A DNA stretch of 64,000 nucleotides, taken from positions 124,001-188,000 of the forward strand of contig JAHHHT010000010.1 of assembly GCA_019359235.1 (NCBI GenBank), given 5' to 3'. The stretch comes from Oscillatoria princeps RMCB-10 (lineage in GTDB: Bacteria; Cyanobacteriota; Cyanobacteriia; Cyanobacteriales; Oscillatoriaceae). The notes beneath the pieces were generated by a model that worked only from the letters and a program-made list of their open reading frames with translations, ran no database searches and was not told the DNA's origin. Each line of letters starts with the position of its first letter. Position 1 is the stretch's first letter. Shown here piece after piece: positions 52,348 through 60,630 of this stretch. The position numbers and the translations under genes are program-made.

Positions 52348-52957
52348 AATTTCAGGGCAAGCTTCCATTATAATGATTTTAGATTTGCCGATTTTAGATA
52401 TTAGCTGAGCCTGAGGGCCGGTTTGGCAGAAGATTTATCTGTTAGAGCGACAATCGCTCCCCATCGCGAGCCCCTGCGCTAAAATCTGTAACTGGATTTG
52501 ATTTAGGCGCGAGGCCGCGACGGTATATTTACATAGTAATCATTCGGATTTTATCTCATTCCACGTTTCCCTGCCGCCGCCCGGGTTAAGAGGGCAACGT
52601 GCCGGCCAGCCGGCGGCACTCCCGCTAAAATTTCCCTACATCCTTTTAATTAGTTAAATAAAAGTCGCTTGTGAGGTTTGGGCAGCGCGACCGTGCGAGA
52701 GACAAGCGGATTCACCTGTTTTTATCCGCGTGTCCGCGTTCAAAATCGGCGCTGTGCGCCCCCGGAGATTTATAAAAAGGATTTAAACGTAAAATGTATA
52801 AATATTGTAGGTGTGGGGCGAAGGGCGCAAGAGATTAAGGGCTGGAGAAACGGCCTTTGAGTGAGAAAGATCACAAGTGCCAGGGGCGAAGATCACATCG
52901 GTGGCGTGGCTGTGATTACTAAGATAAGGGGAGTCAAACGATTCTTGTAAAAATCTC
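52348..52957. other. Gap without a convincing feature
   Basis: About 600 bases. A GC-rich stretch at 52560-52625 has a GCCGGCCAGCCGGC palindrome. Short inverted arms ATCACA and TGTGAT (52892-52916) are spaced 13 bases and do not fit the usual CRP order. An open frame at 52678-52860 has no start signal or protein-like composition. I see no RNA gene. Confidence 0.5.
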
Positions 52958-53164
52958 ATGATTCAGGCGCAAGAGCATCTGCACGAAGAAAGCTTAGATC
53001 GGATTGTTCAGCGGATATTTTATTCTCACAAAATTACTCGCGCAGATCAGCAGCGGTTCATGTCTGCCATGCTGTCGAGGGGGACTTTCAGCTGGGAAGA
53101 TCAGAACAAAATCAACCGAGTATTTGACGCCCTTCAACAGGGATTGCTGAGGGTGGTCGATTGA
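52958..53164 (+). CDS. Small helical hypothetical protein
   Basis: 68 residues (EESLDRIVQRIFYSHKITRADQ...), all-helical by pattern, with a RADQQRFMSAMLS segment conserved in short cyanobacterial hypotheticals. No membrane segment, no catalytic motif. No clear ribosome-binding site precedes the ATG, and the frame is short, so confidence is moderate. A GTGCGTTAATAACGCAC repeat (53264-53280) and a GAAACCCGGTGTC palindrome (53306-53340) lie downstream. Confidence 0.65.
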   Translation: MIQAQEHLHEESLDRIVQRIFYSHKITRADQQRFMSAMLSRGTFSWEDQNKINRVFDALQQGLLRVVD

Positions 53165-53259
53165 GTGTGCCGGCGAGTGTCAGTCCTCTGCGGAGCGAGG
53201 CGAGCCGGACGCTTCGCTTTTGCCCGGTCTTTTATTTATATTAATATTAAAAATTTGGA

Positions 53260-53340
53260 GTGGGGTGCGTTAATAACGCACTCTGCGGCACAGCGCCTTC
53301 AGTTTGAGAAACCCGGTGTCTTGAGGAAACCGGGTTTCTC
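53260..53340. repeat. TGCGTTAATAACGCA palindrome and GAAACCGGGTTTC pair
   Basis: 53265-53279 is a perfect palindrome of the GGGTGCGTT family. 53306-53340 carries AGAAACCCGGTGTC TTG AGGAAACCGGGTTTCT, with one mismatch in each arm relative to the consensus. Confidence 0.85.
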
Positions 53341-53426
53341 AACATTATGCCCATTGATACAGGCGTCCTCTACCTGGAGCGGCATAGGATCGAGGTAAAA
53401 AACAAGCTGGCAAGAGGAATTGAGCG

Positions 53427-54783
53427 ATGGCTAACGAACAGGATAAAAGGGTTGAAAAATCCCAACCGGCATCTCCTCCGGCTGGCACGCCAGCCGGCAC
53501 AGAAGGGATTTGCCAAGCAGTTTCCGGCGCTGCAGCAGGAGCGGGAGAGATAGCAGGCTCGGCGGCATCCCTGGCAAGTCAGGCGGCGGCGAATGCCGGC
53601 ATTCACTGTGGGGGGGGCTATCGCTGCGGGCATTGCGGCGGTGGAAAAAGCAGCCGGTGCCGGTCAGGCGATAGGCTTTCGTGGCGGCGCAAGCGGGATC
53701 TGTGGCGGCGGCGACAGCAGGTGTTGTGCTGGAGTCAGCCGCGCACCAATCGAGCGCGGCTGTTCGTTAGCGTAGCGGCGCGTTAGCGCTGCACGGGACT
53801 CACGAAGCGGGACGAGCCCTGACTTTTTTGGGAGAGAACCCGGTGCTGCGATATGTCAGCAAAATTTTCCGGGCGGACTGGCTGCTGGCGGCGATGCTCC
53901 TTCGGAGCCGCTACGCTAACGGTGAGGTGGATGTGGGGAAAGCGCAAGCAGCGGTGAGAAAGCTGCAGCAAGAGTACCCGCAGGAAAGCCCGAGCCAAAT
54001 CGCTAACCGGATAATGGTGGATAAGGCGCTTTCTGCCGGCGGGATCGGGCTGGTGAGCGGTTTTGTGCCCGGGATGGCGCTGGCGCTGCTGGCCATCGAT
54101 TTGGCGGCGACAACGCAATTGCAGGCGGAAATGGTTTATGAGATTGCGGCTGCTTACGGGATGGATTTAACAGATCCGAAGCGCAAGGGGGAAGTGCTGG
54201 CGATTTTTGGGCTGGCGCTGGGGGGGAGTCGTGCGGTGAAAGCCGGTTTGGGCTTGCTGCGAAATGTGCCGGAAAGCCGGTGCGGCGATTGGGGCGAGCA
54301 CGAATGCGGTAATGCTGTACACGCGCTCGATATGCGGCGTGCCGGTTCTATGAATCAAAGGTGAGTCCGCTGGCTTCGGAAGCTGCAGCGGAAGAGGTTA
54401 AGAAAGGGAGCGAGGACTATTTAAAACTTGCGCTGGCTCAACAAGCGGTTATGGATCGGGTTCTGGCGGAGATGGTTTTGGCGAGCCATCCTGAGAAATC
54501 GTGGGATGATATTTTGCCAGAGTTGAAATCTCTGAACCTGACACCGGCCTCTTTGGATGAGATTGCTGCCCACATCAAATCGCCCCAGCCTTTGCAGGCG
54601 CTGCTCGGGCAGCTCAACAGCGATTTTGCCCGACCTTTGCTGGTTCAGTGCTACAGAATTGCTCTCTCCGATGGGGTGATTGCGCCGGCAGAACAGCGGG
54701 TGATAGAAGCGATTGCGAATAAGTTCCGCATTCCTGTGGGGCCGGTGGAGGAAGCTGTTAAGTCGGAAATGCGCAGCCGGTGA
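53427..54783 (+). pseudogene. EcsC/TerB-like protein, multiply frameshifted
   Basis: Fragments of one protein in changing frames. 53427-53600 gives MANEQDKRVEKSQ... and ASLASQAAANAG; a second frame from 53605 gives AIAAGIAAVEKAAGAGQAIG; a third gives VAAATAGVVLESAAHQSS; then a repeat-derived stop near 53770, HGTHEAGRALTFLGENPV, and the long central part 53828-54270 (SAGGIGLVSGFVPGMALALL). A new shift near 54272 restores AGAAIGASTNAVMLYT, another near 54325 gives YAACRFYESKVSPL, continuous to the TGA at 54781-54783. A CTCCTTCGGAGC repeat has inserted near 53900. The GFVPGMALALLAID core fits EcsC-family proteins, and the C-terminal 90 residues look TerB-like. At least five disabling changes. 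Confidence 0.8.
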
Positions 54784-55446
54784 TATCGTTTCCGGCTGGA
54801 ATGTGATTCGGTAGGGGGCGTGCCAGAGGCGCACGCACCGGCACCTGCAGGGGCGGTGCCGAGCAGGCGGGCGAACTGGGGCGATCGGGGGGGGGCTGAG
54901 CGCAAGGCACCCTGCAAGCGGTTTCAAATATTTCAAATCTTTACAGTCGAGCCGTAAAGTTCCGGAATTTCTCGGTTGCTTTGTCGCGCTGCCGGTGCGA
55001 CAATAGGCCATCAAATCGGCAGACCGACGGTGGCGGCGGCTCGCCGGCGGGCGCAGTCTTGGCTCTGACTGCGCATCTCAGCAGGTGTCAGAGAGTCTTA
55101 ATTTTTGAGGATTTTTAATTCTTGTAACAAGATATGAAGGCGAGCGCCGTATTTTCACTAATAAACAGGGGTGGAATAAAGAATTGAGCGCCCGTTCCTG
55201 ACCGACTCCCCGCGACAACAAACGTATTTTGGCGATTTTTAGACGGTGTTTTGGGGCGTTGAAGCGAGAGCGCCCTTGTTGCTGCTCTAGCCTGGGAATG
55301 CCTGTCGGATAAGGGATGGGGCACGCCGGGGGTGCGGTTGCCCGCTGCCTGCCGCACCGCCACGGGGACGAGCGAGGAACACTCGGCGCTTTTAAACGAC
55401 AACATTATAGATCGGCTGGCAATCAAATATAACTTCCTCCCCCCTC
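54784..55446. other. Gap without a convincing feature
   Basis: About 660 bases between the pseudogene and the COP23 gene. A fragment of the GGGAATGCCTGTC repeat family is near 55295-55310 and GC-rich fragments of the GTAGGGGCGG family near 54812-54870. No start signals or protein-like composition occur in the open frames here. An AT-rich segment (55080-55145) precedes nothing recognisable on the forward strand. Confidence 0.5.
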
Positions 55447-56079
55447 TTGATGCAATCTGCGTTAACTGCTAGTATTTTACTAACTACTCTGGCTGTAACT
55501 GTCTCAGGGGCGTATCCAGCTTGGTGCCAACAATTCATCCCTCCTGCCAGCCTGACGCCTATTCAATCTGAAGCCACAGTCTTTAAGTGCGTTCCGTATG
55601 GAACGAACAGCTATATTACTCTCGCGGAAAAAGCTGACAAAACAGCGGCTCTCTTTCTGTGGAGCCGCGAAAATTTTGGCGGCAAATTGTCCCCCGATCA
55701 AGCCTGCAATACCCTTTCGCAACGCATGAATGATGTGGTGAAGCAGCAGGGGGGTAGCTTGAACAGCTTGCTGCTTACGATGGGGCGCGTCAACCGCGAA
55801 ACAGTGATTTGTTTTGTGAGAAATTATGAATCGGGCTGTAACGCGAACAACACGCTGTTTTCCCTGACGCCAGAAGATGCTAAGCGATATGCCAGACAGC
55901 CCCACAAATTTCTAGAAAAGCTGACGGGTATGAGCGTTGAGGGTTCAGACCCTCCGTTTTTGCAATTGGCCGGGAATCCTATTAATGACATCGACAGGCA
56001 GCCTTACTTCAGTTTAGAAGCTTGGGCAAAACAATTTTTAAAAAATAAATTAGGCAGCCAGATAACTCGCTATAAGTAG
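55447..56079 (+). CDS. COP23 domain protein, secreted
   Basis: 210 residues. The first 28 (LTASILLTTLAVTVSGAYPAWCQ) form a signal peptide. The mature part has the COP23 pattern: FKCVPY near the start, TAALFLWSRENFGGKLSPDQACNTLSQRMN in the middle (positions 55640-55730), and VNRETVICFV with conserved Cys residues. COP23 was first found as a circadian-oscillating membrane polypeptide of a cyanobacterium; the family function is unknown. Met2 is an equal alternative start. Confidence 0.85.
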   Translation: MMQSALTASILLTTLAVTVSGAYPAWCQQFIPPASLTPIQSEATVFKCVPYGTNSYITLAEKADKTAALFLWSRENFGGKLSPDQACNTLSQRMNDVVKQQGGSLNSLLLTMGRVNRETVICFVRNYESGCNANNTLFSLTPEDAKRYARQPHKFLEKLTGMSVEGSDPPFLQLAGNPINDIDRQPYFSLEAWAKQFLKNKLGSQITRYK

Positions 56080-56145
56080 GCGGATATTATTCTAACTAAT
56101 AATTCCGCAAAACTGCCAGTCTTAGCTCCCCCCAACCCCTCGGAC

Positions 56146-56180
56146 AAGAAACCAGGTTTCATTAAGAAACCTGGTTTCTT
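56146..56180. repeat. Covarying variant of the GAAACCGGGTTTC palindrome
   Basis: AAGAAACCAGGTTTC ATTAA GAAACCTGGTTTCTT: the centre has changed from CCGGG/CCCGG to CCAGG/CCTGG in both arms, so all 15 pairs still match. Confidence 0.95.
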
Positions 56181-56209
56181 TTGGCGCAGCTAGGGGGATG
56201 CCGGCACGC

Positions 56210-57010
56210 TTAAAATTCCCCAACCGCCCCGCTTCTGCGCCAGTCGCCGGCACCTTCAATCAACCCTGACTCAGCTGCCATCAACGTATGAAACCCACCA
56301 AAAAACATATTCTTTTCTTTCCACAGAACTAGCTGAGTGTTCGCCGGCAGCTCGGCACTCTTCACCTCCTCTTCATCCAATCCCGGCTCCACATGAAACC
56401 GATTATTTTCCCACTGGACTCGCGGACTGTCTGCAGCCTGCAGGACAGGCATCTGAAAATCAATTATAGCAGCAGTCATATTGGTTAGGACCCGAAGAAC
56501 TCTGGAGCAAGGGAGGCGGGGGAGCCGGAATGTCCGTTCCCTAAGTGGCTACTGCTATAACATTGAAAATCCTTAAGCTCCACACCGGCTCTCGCCAAGT
56601 GGACTGCCGGCTCCGCAACCACCTTAAAAGGCAATCTCCCCAATTTCTCGTGAGCGTAAAAAACACCGGCGATATTTCCAGGTACAGCCACCAAGCCCAA
56701 ACCGATATGAAACTCTTGCACCGCCCCGCTAAAATCCAGACCCACGGGATAAAAGTTAATCTCACCTGCCGGCTTTTTATGGCGCGGCTATGAAGTGAAA
56801 AAATCAAACAAAATATTTGGCTTCGCCTGGGGCTAAAAGGAAGCCGCCACCGGCAGCCGAAGTCAGTCCAGCTTCCGCGACAAAAGAAGCCAAAATTGCC
56901 GCAGCGGCGGCATCAAAAGCATTGCCGCCCAAGCGGAACATTTCAATGCCGGCTCCCACTGTTTTTGTGCTGCCGGCTGCAATTGCAACCCGAAATTTTT
57001 CCCCGATCAT
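56210..57010 (-). pseudogene. Gamma-glutamyltransferase remnant
   Basis: Three pieces of one protein. 57010-56804 gives the N-terminus (ASTKTVGAGIEMFRLGGNAFDAA-like, then TSAAGGGFLL). After GEAKYFV a one-base shift gives FDFF, then a TAG (Q to stop), then KKPAGEINFYPVG and GLDFSGAVQEFHIGLG, LVAVPGNIAGVFYAHEK and EPAVHLARAGVE (56745-56560). The remaining piece (56479-56210) has the extreme C-terminus, KNMFFGGFHTLMAAESG and GAGDWRRSG. The central 250-300 residues with the catalytic Thr and autoprocessing site are deleted. Its start overlaps the mscS stop by four bases, so the ancestor was co-transcribed with mscS. Confidence 0.82.
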
Positions 57011-58872
57011 TCTCCTCCCCCTTCATCCTTTTCCAGCGCCTCACTTCGCACGTCGCGCTGCCGGTGGCTGCGCCCACCCCCCCCGTTCCGCTCATTCCCC
57101 AACCGTTCCAGCAGCTGCAGCAGCACCCGCTCCAGTTGCGGCGACAGTCCGAGCGGCAAACTTTCCGAACGCAGGTGCAAGTCCCGCTGCGGAAACGGAA
57201 CCTGAATCTGCCGCTGGCGAAACAGTTCCTCAATCCGGAAATAGAGGTCGCTTTTGAAAAGATATTGCTTGCTCGGTTCCTTAATCCACACCAGCAAGTG
57301 AAAATTCAGATCGCTCTCGCCAAACCCCTTGAAAAACACTTGGGGCGGAGGAAATGACAAAATCCCCTCCTGTTCTTTAGCAGCTTCTAGCAGCGCCTCT
57401 CTCACCACTTGGACATCCGAACCGTATGCCACGCCCACCGGCAGCTGCAGTCGCGAAACCGAGTTGTGGTGGCTCCAGTTAATCACCTCCGTTTCCAGAA
57501 AGCGCGAATTCGGCACAATAATTGAAATATTGTCCACCGTTCTGATCACCGTGCTGCGAGCCCCGATCCGCTCTATCGTGCCGGTATACCGCCCCACTTC
57601 CACAAAGTCTCCCACCACGAGCCGGCGCTCAAACAGCAGGACAATGCCGCTGGCAAAATTCTTAGCGATATCTTGAAAGCCAAACCCAATTCCGACGCCC
57701 AGCGCGCTCGCCACAATGGTTAGGGAGCTGATATCTAGCCCCCAAACTTGCAGCACGACAACGGTGCCAAGGGAAATTAAAGTGTATTTCACCATCACGG
57801 CAACCGCTTCCTGGATTCCGCGATTAATCCCCGTCACGCTCAGGACGCGAGTTTTCAGGAGATTTGTGGCGATGCTGGTGCCAGCGAACAGTGAGACCAG
57901 CAGGCAAATCAGCACCAGCAGATTTGCAACCGAGTAATCGTTTTTATTGAGGGTGAAAATCGGGGAAGTGAAGGTGGAAATCAGGCTGTTGGCGAGCCGG
58001 TAGCTCCAATTTCGGGTGAGGGGAAACAGATTGGTGACGTGAAAAATGGCAGCCAGCCAGACGACCGTCCGCGCCAGCCCCAGGCTGAGGTTGAGCAGGG
58101 CTTCTACGGTGGGGGAAAACTCCCTGTGTGGGCTTTCCTGTGCCGTCTGGGACGCCGGCTCGCCGGCAGCGGAAGGCTCAGGAATCAGCCTTGCCAGCCC
58201 GACTCGCAGGTAGCGCTCCCAGACGCGCCCCAACAGCCAGTGCAGCCCCAGCGCCAGCACCACCGCGCCAATTGCCAGAATCAGCGCTAGCCGGATAAAC
58301 TCAGCGCTGCGCTCTCGCTGCGCTTGCAGCACGGCTTGCTGAATTTGCGCCGCCCAAACCTTGGCTTGCTGTTCGGGCGTGATGCCGGCACCGGCATCAC
58401 GTCGAGTCACGGTTAGCAAATACTGCCCGTTCAGCACAATGGTGAGCAATTGATTCCGCTTCTCAATCTTGACCTCGACTGGATTTGAGGAGCGCGCTGC
58501 CTTTTTCAGCTCAGAACCGATCAGCTCAGAGCGCAACTCAGCTGGGTAATCTCCCGTGTCAGAGACTCTAAAAAGTTGCCGCCCGTCCAAAAGCACGGGG
58601 GCGGTTGGGATTGGGGCTTTCACGGCCTTTGCCTTGCCGGAGTTGCTTTCGGGCGGGAGTTTCTCGCCCGGCTCATCTCCTGCTTTGCTGGGGGCAAACG
58701 GTTCCTGACTCTGGGAAATCGCCGGCGGTTGTAAAGAATTTGGGGCGGCGGCTGGACTCACCGGCACGCTGGCTGTCGCCACCAGCAGGCACCCGACGGC
58801 GGCGATGGCAATCCTAACTGTCCGCCGGAATGGCGATAGCCGAGCTTGACGGCGATTCCTGTTGCTTTTCAC
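57007..58872 (-). CDS. MscS-family mechanosensitive channel with signal peptide and periplasmic domain
   Basis: 621 residues. A signal peptide (about 18-45, ending near SPAAA) leads a Pro-rich linker and a periplasmic domain (about 95-190), then membrane segments at about 193-213, 275-297, 315-337 and 357-380. The MscS pore helix and vestibule start are in ALGVGIGFGFQDIAKNFASG and LLFERRLVVGDFVEV, followed by the beta domain (YTGTIERIGARSTVIRT). C-terminal cytoplasmic domain ends in a Pro/Arg-rich tail. Likely releases osmolytes on down-shock; such extended cyanobacterial forms may have extra gating inputs. Confidence 0.93.
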   Translation of the reverse strand: MKSNRNRRQARLSPFRRTVRIAIAAVGCLLVATASVPVSPAAAPNSLQPPAISQSQEPFAPSKAGDEPGEKLPPESNSGKAKAVKAPIPTAPVLLDGRQLFRVSDTGDYPAELRSELIGSELKKAARSSNPVEVKIEKRNQLLTIVLNGQYLLTVTRRDAGAGITPEQQAKVWAAQIQQAVLQAQRERSAEFIRLALILAIGAVVLALGLHWLLGRVWERYLRVGLARLIPEPSAAGEPASQTAQESPHREFSPTVEALLNLSLGLARTVVWLAAIFHVTNLFPLTRNWSYRLANSLISTFTSPIFTLNKNDYSVANLLVLICLLVSLFAGTSIATNLLKTRVLSVTGINRGIQEAVAVMVKYTLISLGTVVVLQVWGLDISSLTIVASALGVGIGFGFQDIAKNFASGIVLLFERRLVVGDFVEVGRYTGTIERIGARSTVIRTVDNISIIVPNSRFLETEVINWSHHNSVSRLQLPVGVAYGSDVQVVREALLEAAKEQEGILSFPPPQVFFKGFGESDLNFHLLVWIKEPSKQYLFKSDLYFRIEELFRQRQIQVPFPQRDLHLRSESLPLGLSPQLERVLLQLLERLGNERNGGGGRSHRQRDVRSEALEKDEGGGE

Positions 58873-59118
58873 TGCGCAGATCCTCCGCTACATTTACGCT
58901 TGCCTCACCGGCACAGAGCGTGCTGTGACTCACGCTCTCATTCATCAATTATGCTAAAATACCCACCATTCATTCGTCCGGCTGAAGTTTCCTTCGCCGC
59001 AGTTCCGCTGCAGTGTTAGCAGGGGGGGAGGATTGCCGGACAGCCCGCTCAATTCCGGTTGATTAGTGTTTTTCCGTAAGTTGCCCCTACCTGAAAACAT
59101 TAACCCCCATCAAGCTAG

Positions 59119-59230
59119 TTTCAATCCCGTTGCCGGGATTCAGCTGGCAAAAAATATTCTTCTCCTCCTGCCGCCTGCTGAAATCATTATCGCATTGATT
59201 TCGGCTTCTTTGCATGCACCGGCATGCTCC
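59119..59230. repeat. About 115-bp interspersed repeat (copy 2)
   Basis: Begins TTTCAATCCCG TTGC CGGGATTCAGCTGG and ends CCGGCATGCTCCC, matching 42543-42657. The hairpin stem AATCCCG/CGGGATT is identical in both; the loop differs. It runs directly into the EamA pseudogene. Confidence 0.8.
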
Positions 59231-59533
59231 CGGCGCTTTTCCCCTTGCCCTTGGCATTCAGCGCCGGCTACACCGGCTATCCGAGGGAAGTTTATCTCTA
59301 TATTTTGCTGATGGCGATTTTCCCCCAGCTGGTTGGCCACACCAGCTTTAACTGGGCGGTGCGGTGGGTTTCGCCCACCTTTGTGACGCTGGCCATTTTG
59401 TTCCTTGCCGATCGCCTCCAGTATCCTGGGTTACTTTGTGTTTCGGGAAGTGCCGGCACCTGCAGTGCTTGCCGGTGCGGCGGTGCTGCTTGCCGGTGTG
59501 GCCATTTCGGCGGCGGGGCAGCGCCAAACTTGA
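59224..59533 (+). pseudogene. EamA/DMT transporter C-terminal remnant
   Basis: The frame starting near 59224 reads LFPLPLAFSAGYTGYPREVY, LYILLMAIFPQLVGHTSFNW and AVRWVSPTFVTLAILF, the C-terminal EamA domain. After about 59402 one extra base shifts the frame; the next frame continues LPIASSILGYFVFREVPAP and AVLAGAAVLLAGVAISAAG to a TGA at 59531. The N-terminal 60 percent of the transporter is absent, replaced upstream by the interspersed repeat. Not functional. Confidence 0.8.
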
Positions 59534-59869
59534 TGCAGTTAAATTGCTATTTTAGGAAACCGCCAAGACGCCAAGAGCGCCAAGGGGGGAGGTTTGGCGC
59601 TATAAACATTTTATAGTCTGTAAACTTAAAGGTCTTTACAGCGGTTTACACTTGAGGAGTGCAATTCGATCCCCCCAAACGGGGCGGTCTCCGTGTGCCG
59701 CACCGCCCCTACGATTGGGGGGCGCAAGAGAATGTTCCCCCCCTTTTTAAGGGGGGGCTAGGGGGGGATCTAATATCTGCACCTCACTCAGTTGCAATCT
59801 GCTGTAAGAAGCCGTTTTTGTATAAGTGTTGCGCAACGTATGGCTCCTCAGCCCCCAGAACCTCCGCTA
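59534..59869. other. Gap with CCCCCTTTTTAAGGGGG repeat
   Basis: About 335 bases. 59735-59770 holds CCCCCCCTTTTTAAGGGGGGG followed by CTAGGGGGGGAT, a family also present at 26803-26866. A CGCCAAGACGCCAAGAGCGCCAAG direct repeat (written at 59561-59585) is near the start. No gene seen. Confidence 0.7.
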
Positions 59870-60544
59870 TTATTGCGCCATAATTTCGCTATCAATAAGT
59901 CCTTTCTGGAGGGCCAAAACAGCAGCTTGAGTGCGGTCGCGGACTTCCAGCTTTTGCAAAATGGCGTGGACGTGAACGCGCACCGTTCCGGGGGCGATGT
60001 AGAGCTGTTGGGCGATTTCTTGATTGCTCTTGCCTTGAGCCACGAGCGCCAGGATTTCTTGCTCGCGCTTGGTGAGCTGATTTTCAGGCGTCTGTGCCGG
60101 TTTTGAGACAGCCGGCTCGCTTTCGGCAAAAGCCGCCCGGATTTCCGCCGTGGCTGCTTTGTCCCACCAAGAAGCACCGGCAGCCACGGAACGAATCGCC
60201 AAAACCAAAGTTTCTGCGGCAATTCCTTTCAGGCAATAGCCTTGAGCGCCGGCTTCAATCAGCCGCTCAATCAGAGATTTTTGGGAGTGAGAGGTTAAAA
60301 CCAGAACCGCAATATTTGGGTGGCGCTGTTTGATTTGCCGGCACGCTTCAATACCGCCAATCCCAGGCAGTCCCACATCCAGCAAGACGACATCTGGCAG
60401 GTATTGATTGGTCAGTTCAACCGCCGTCTCGCCATCTTCCGCCTCGGCGACGACTTCCAAACCGCTCTCCCGCTGCAACCGCGTTGAGAGCCCCAGGCGA
60501 AACAGCTCATCATCTTCAACCAGGAAAATTCGCAGTTTGGGCAT
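59870..60544 (-). CDS. NarL/LuxR-family response regulator
   Basis: 224 residues from the Met at 60544. Receiver domain (about 3-120) with acidic pocket in VEDDE, phospho-acceptor Asp in VVLLDVGLPG, Thr in LVLTSHS and Lys in YCLKG; LuxR-type helix-turn-helix (about 155-220) in LTKREQEILALVAQGKSNQEIA (positions 60025-60090). Possible upstream starts (to 60601) would add APCPMPHAPCPMP, which is a translation of the GGGCATG repeat, so they are probably artefacts of repeat growth. Downstream of, and on the same strand as, the histidine kinase; the pair faces the TrkA_C-kdpA unit. Confidence 0.92.
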   Translation of the reverse strand: MPKLRIFLVEDDELFRLGLSTRLQRESGLEVVAEAEDGETAVELTNQYLPDVVLLDVGLPGIGGIEACRQIKQRHPNIAVLVLTSHSQKSLIERLIEAGAQGYCLKGIAAETLVLAIRSVAAGASWWDKAATAEIRAAFAESEPAVSKPAQTPENQLTKREQEILALVAQGKSNQEIAQQLYIAPGTVRVHVHAILQKLEVRDRTQAAVLALQKGLIDSEIMAQ

Positions 60545-60620
60545 GGGGCATGGGGCATGGGGCATGGGGCATGGGGCATGGAGCAGTGGGCGATCAGGCA
60601 TGGGGCAGTGGGCGATGGGG
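60538..60620. repeat. GGGCATGGGGCATGG heptamer array between kinase and regulator genes
   Basis: Nine to ten heptamers (GGGCATG) run from 60538 to 60620, covering the whole junction between the histidine kinase stop and the regulator start. The array contains several in-frame ATGs for the regulator. Confidence 0.92.
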
Positions 60621-60630
60621 CATAGAGGAC

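Noticed and set aside
52678-52860. Short forward frame of 60 codons
   Set aside because: No ribosome-binding site, composition not protein-like, in a gap with no conserved neighbours.
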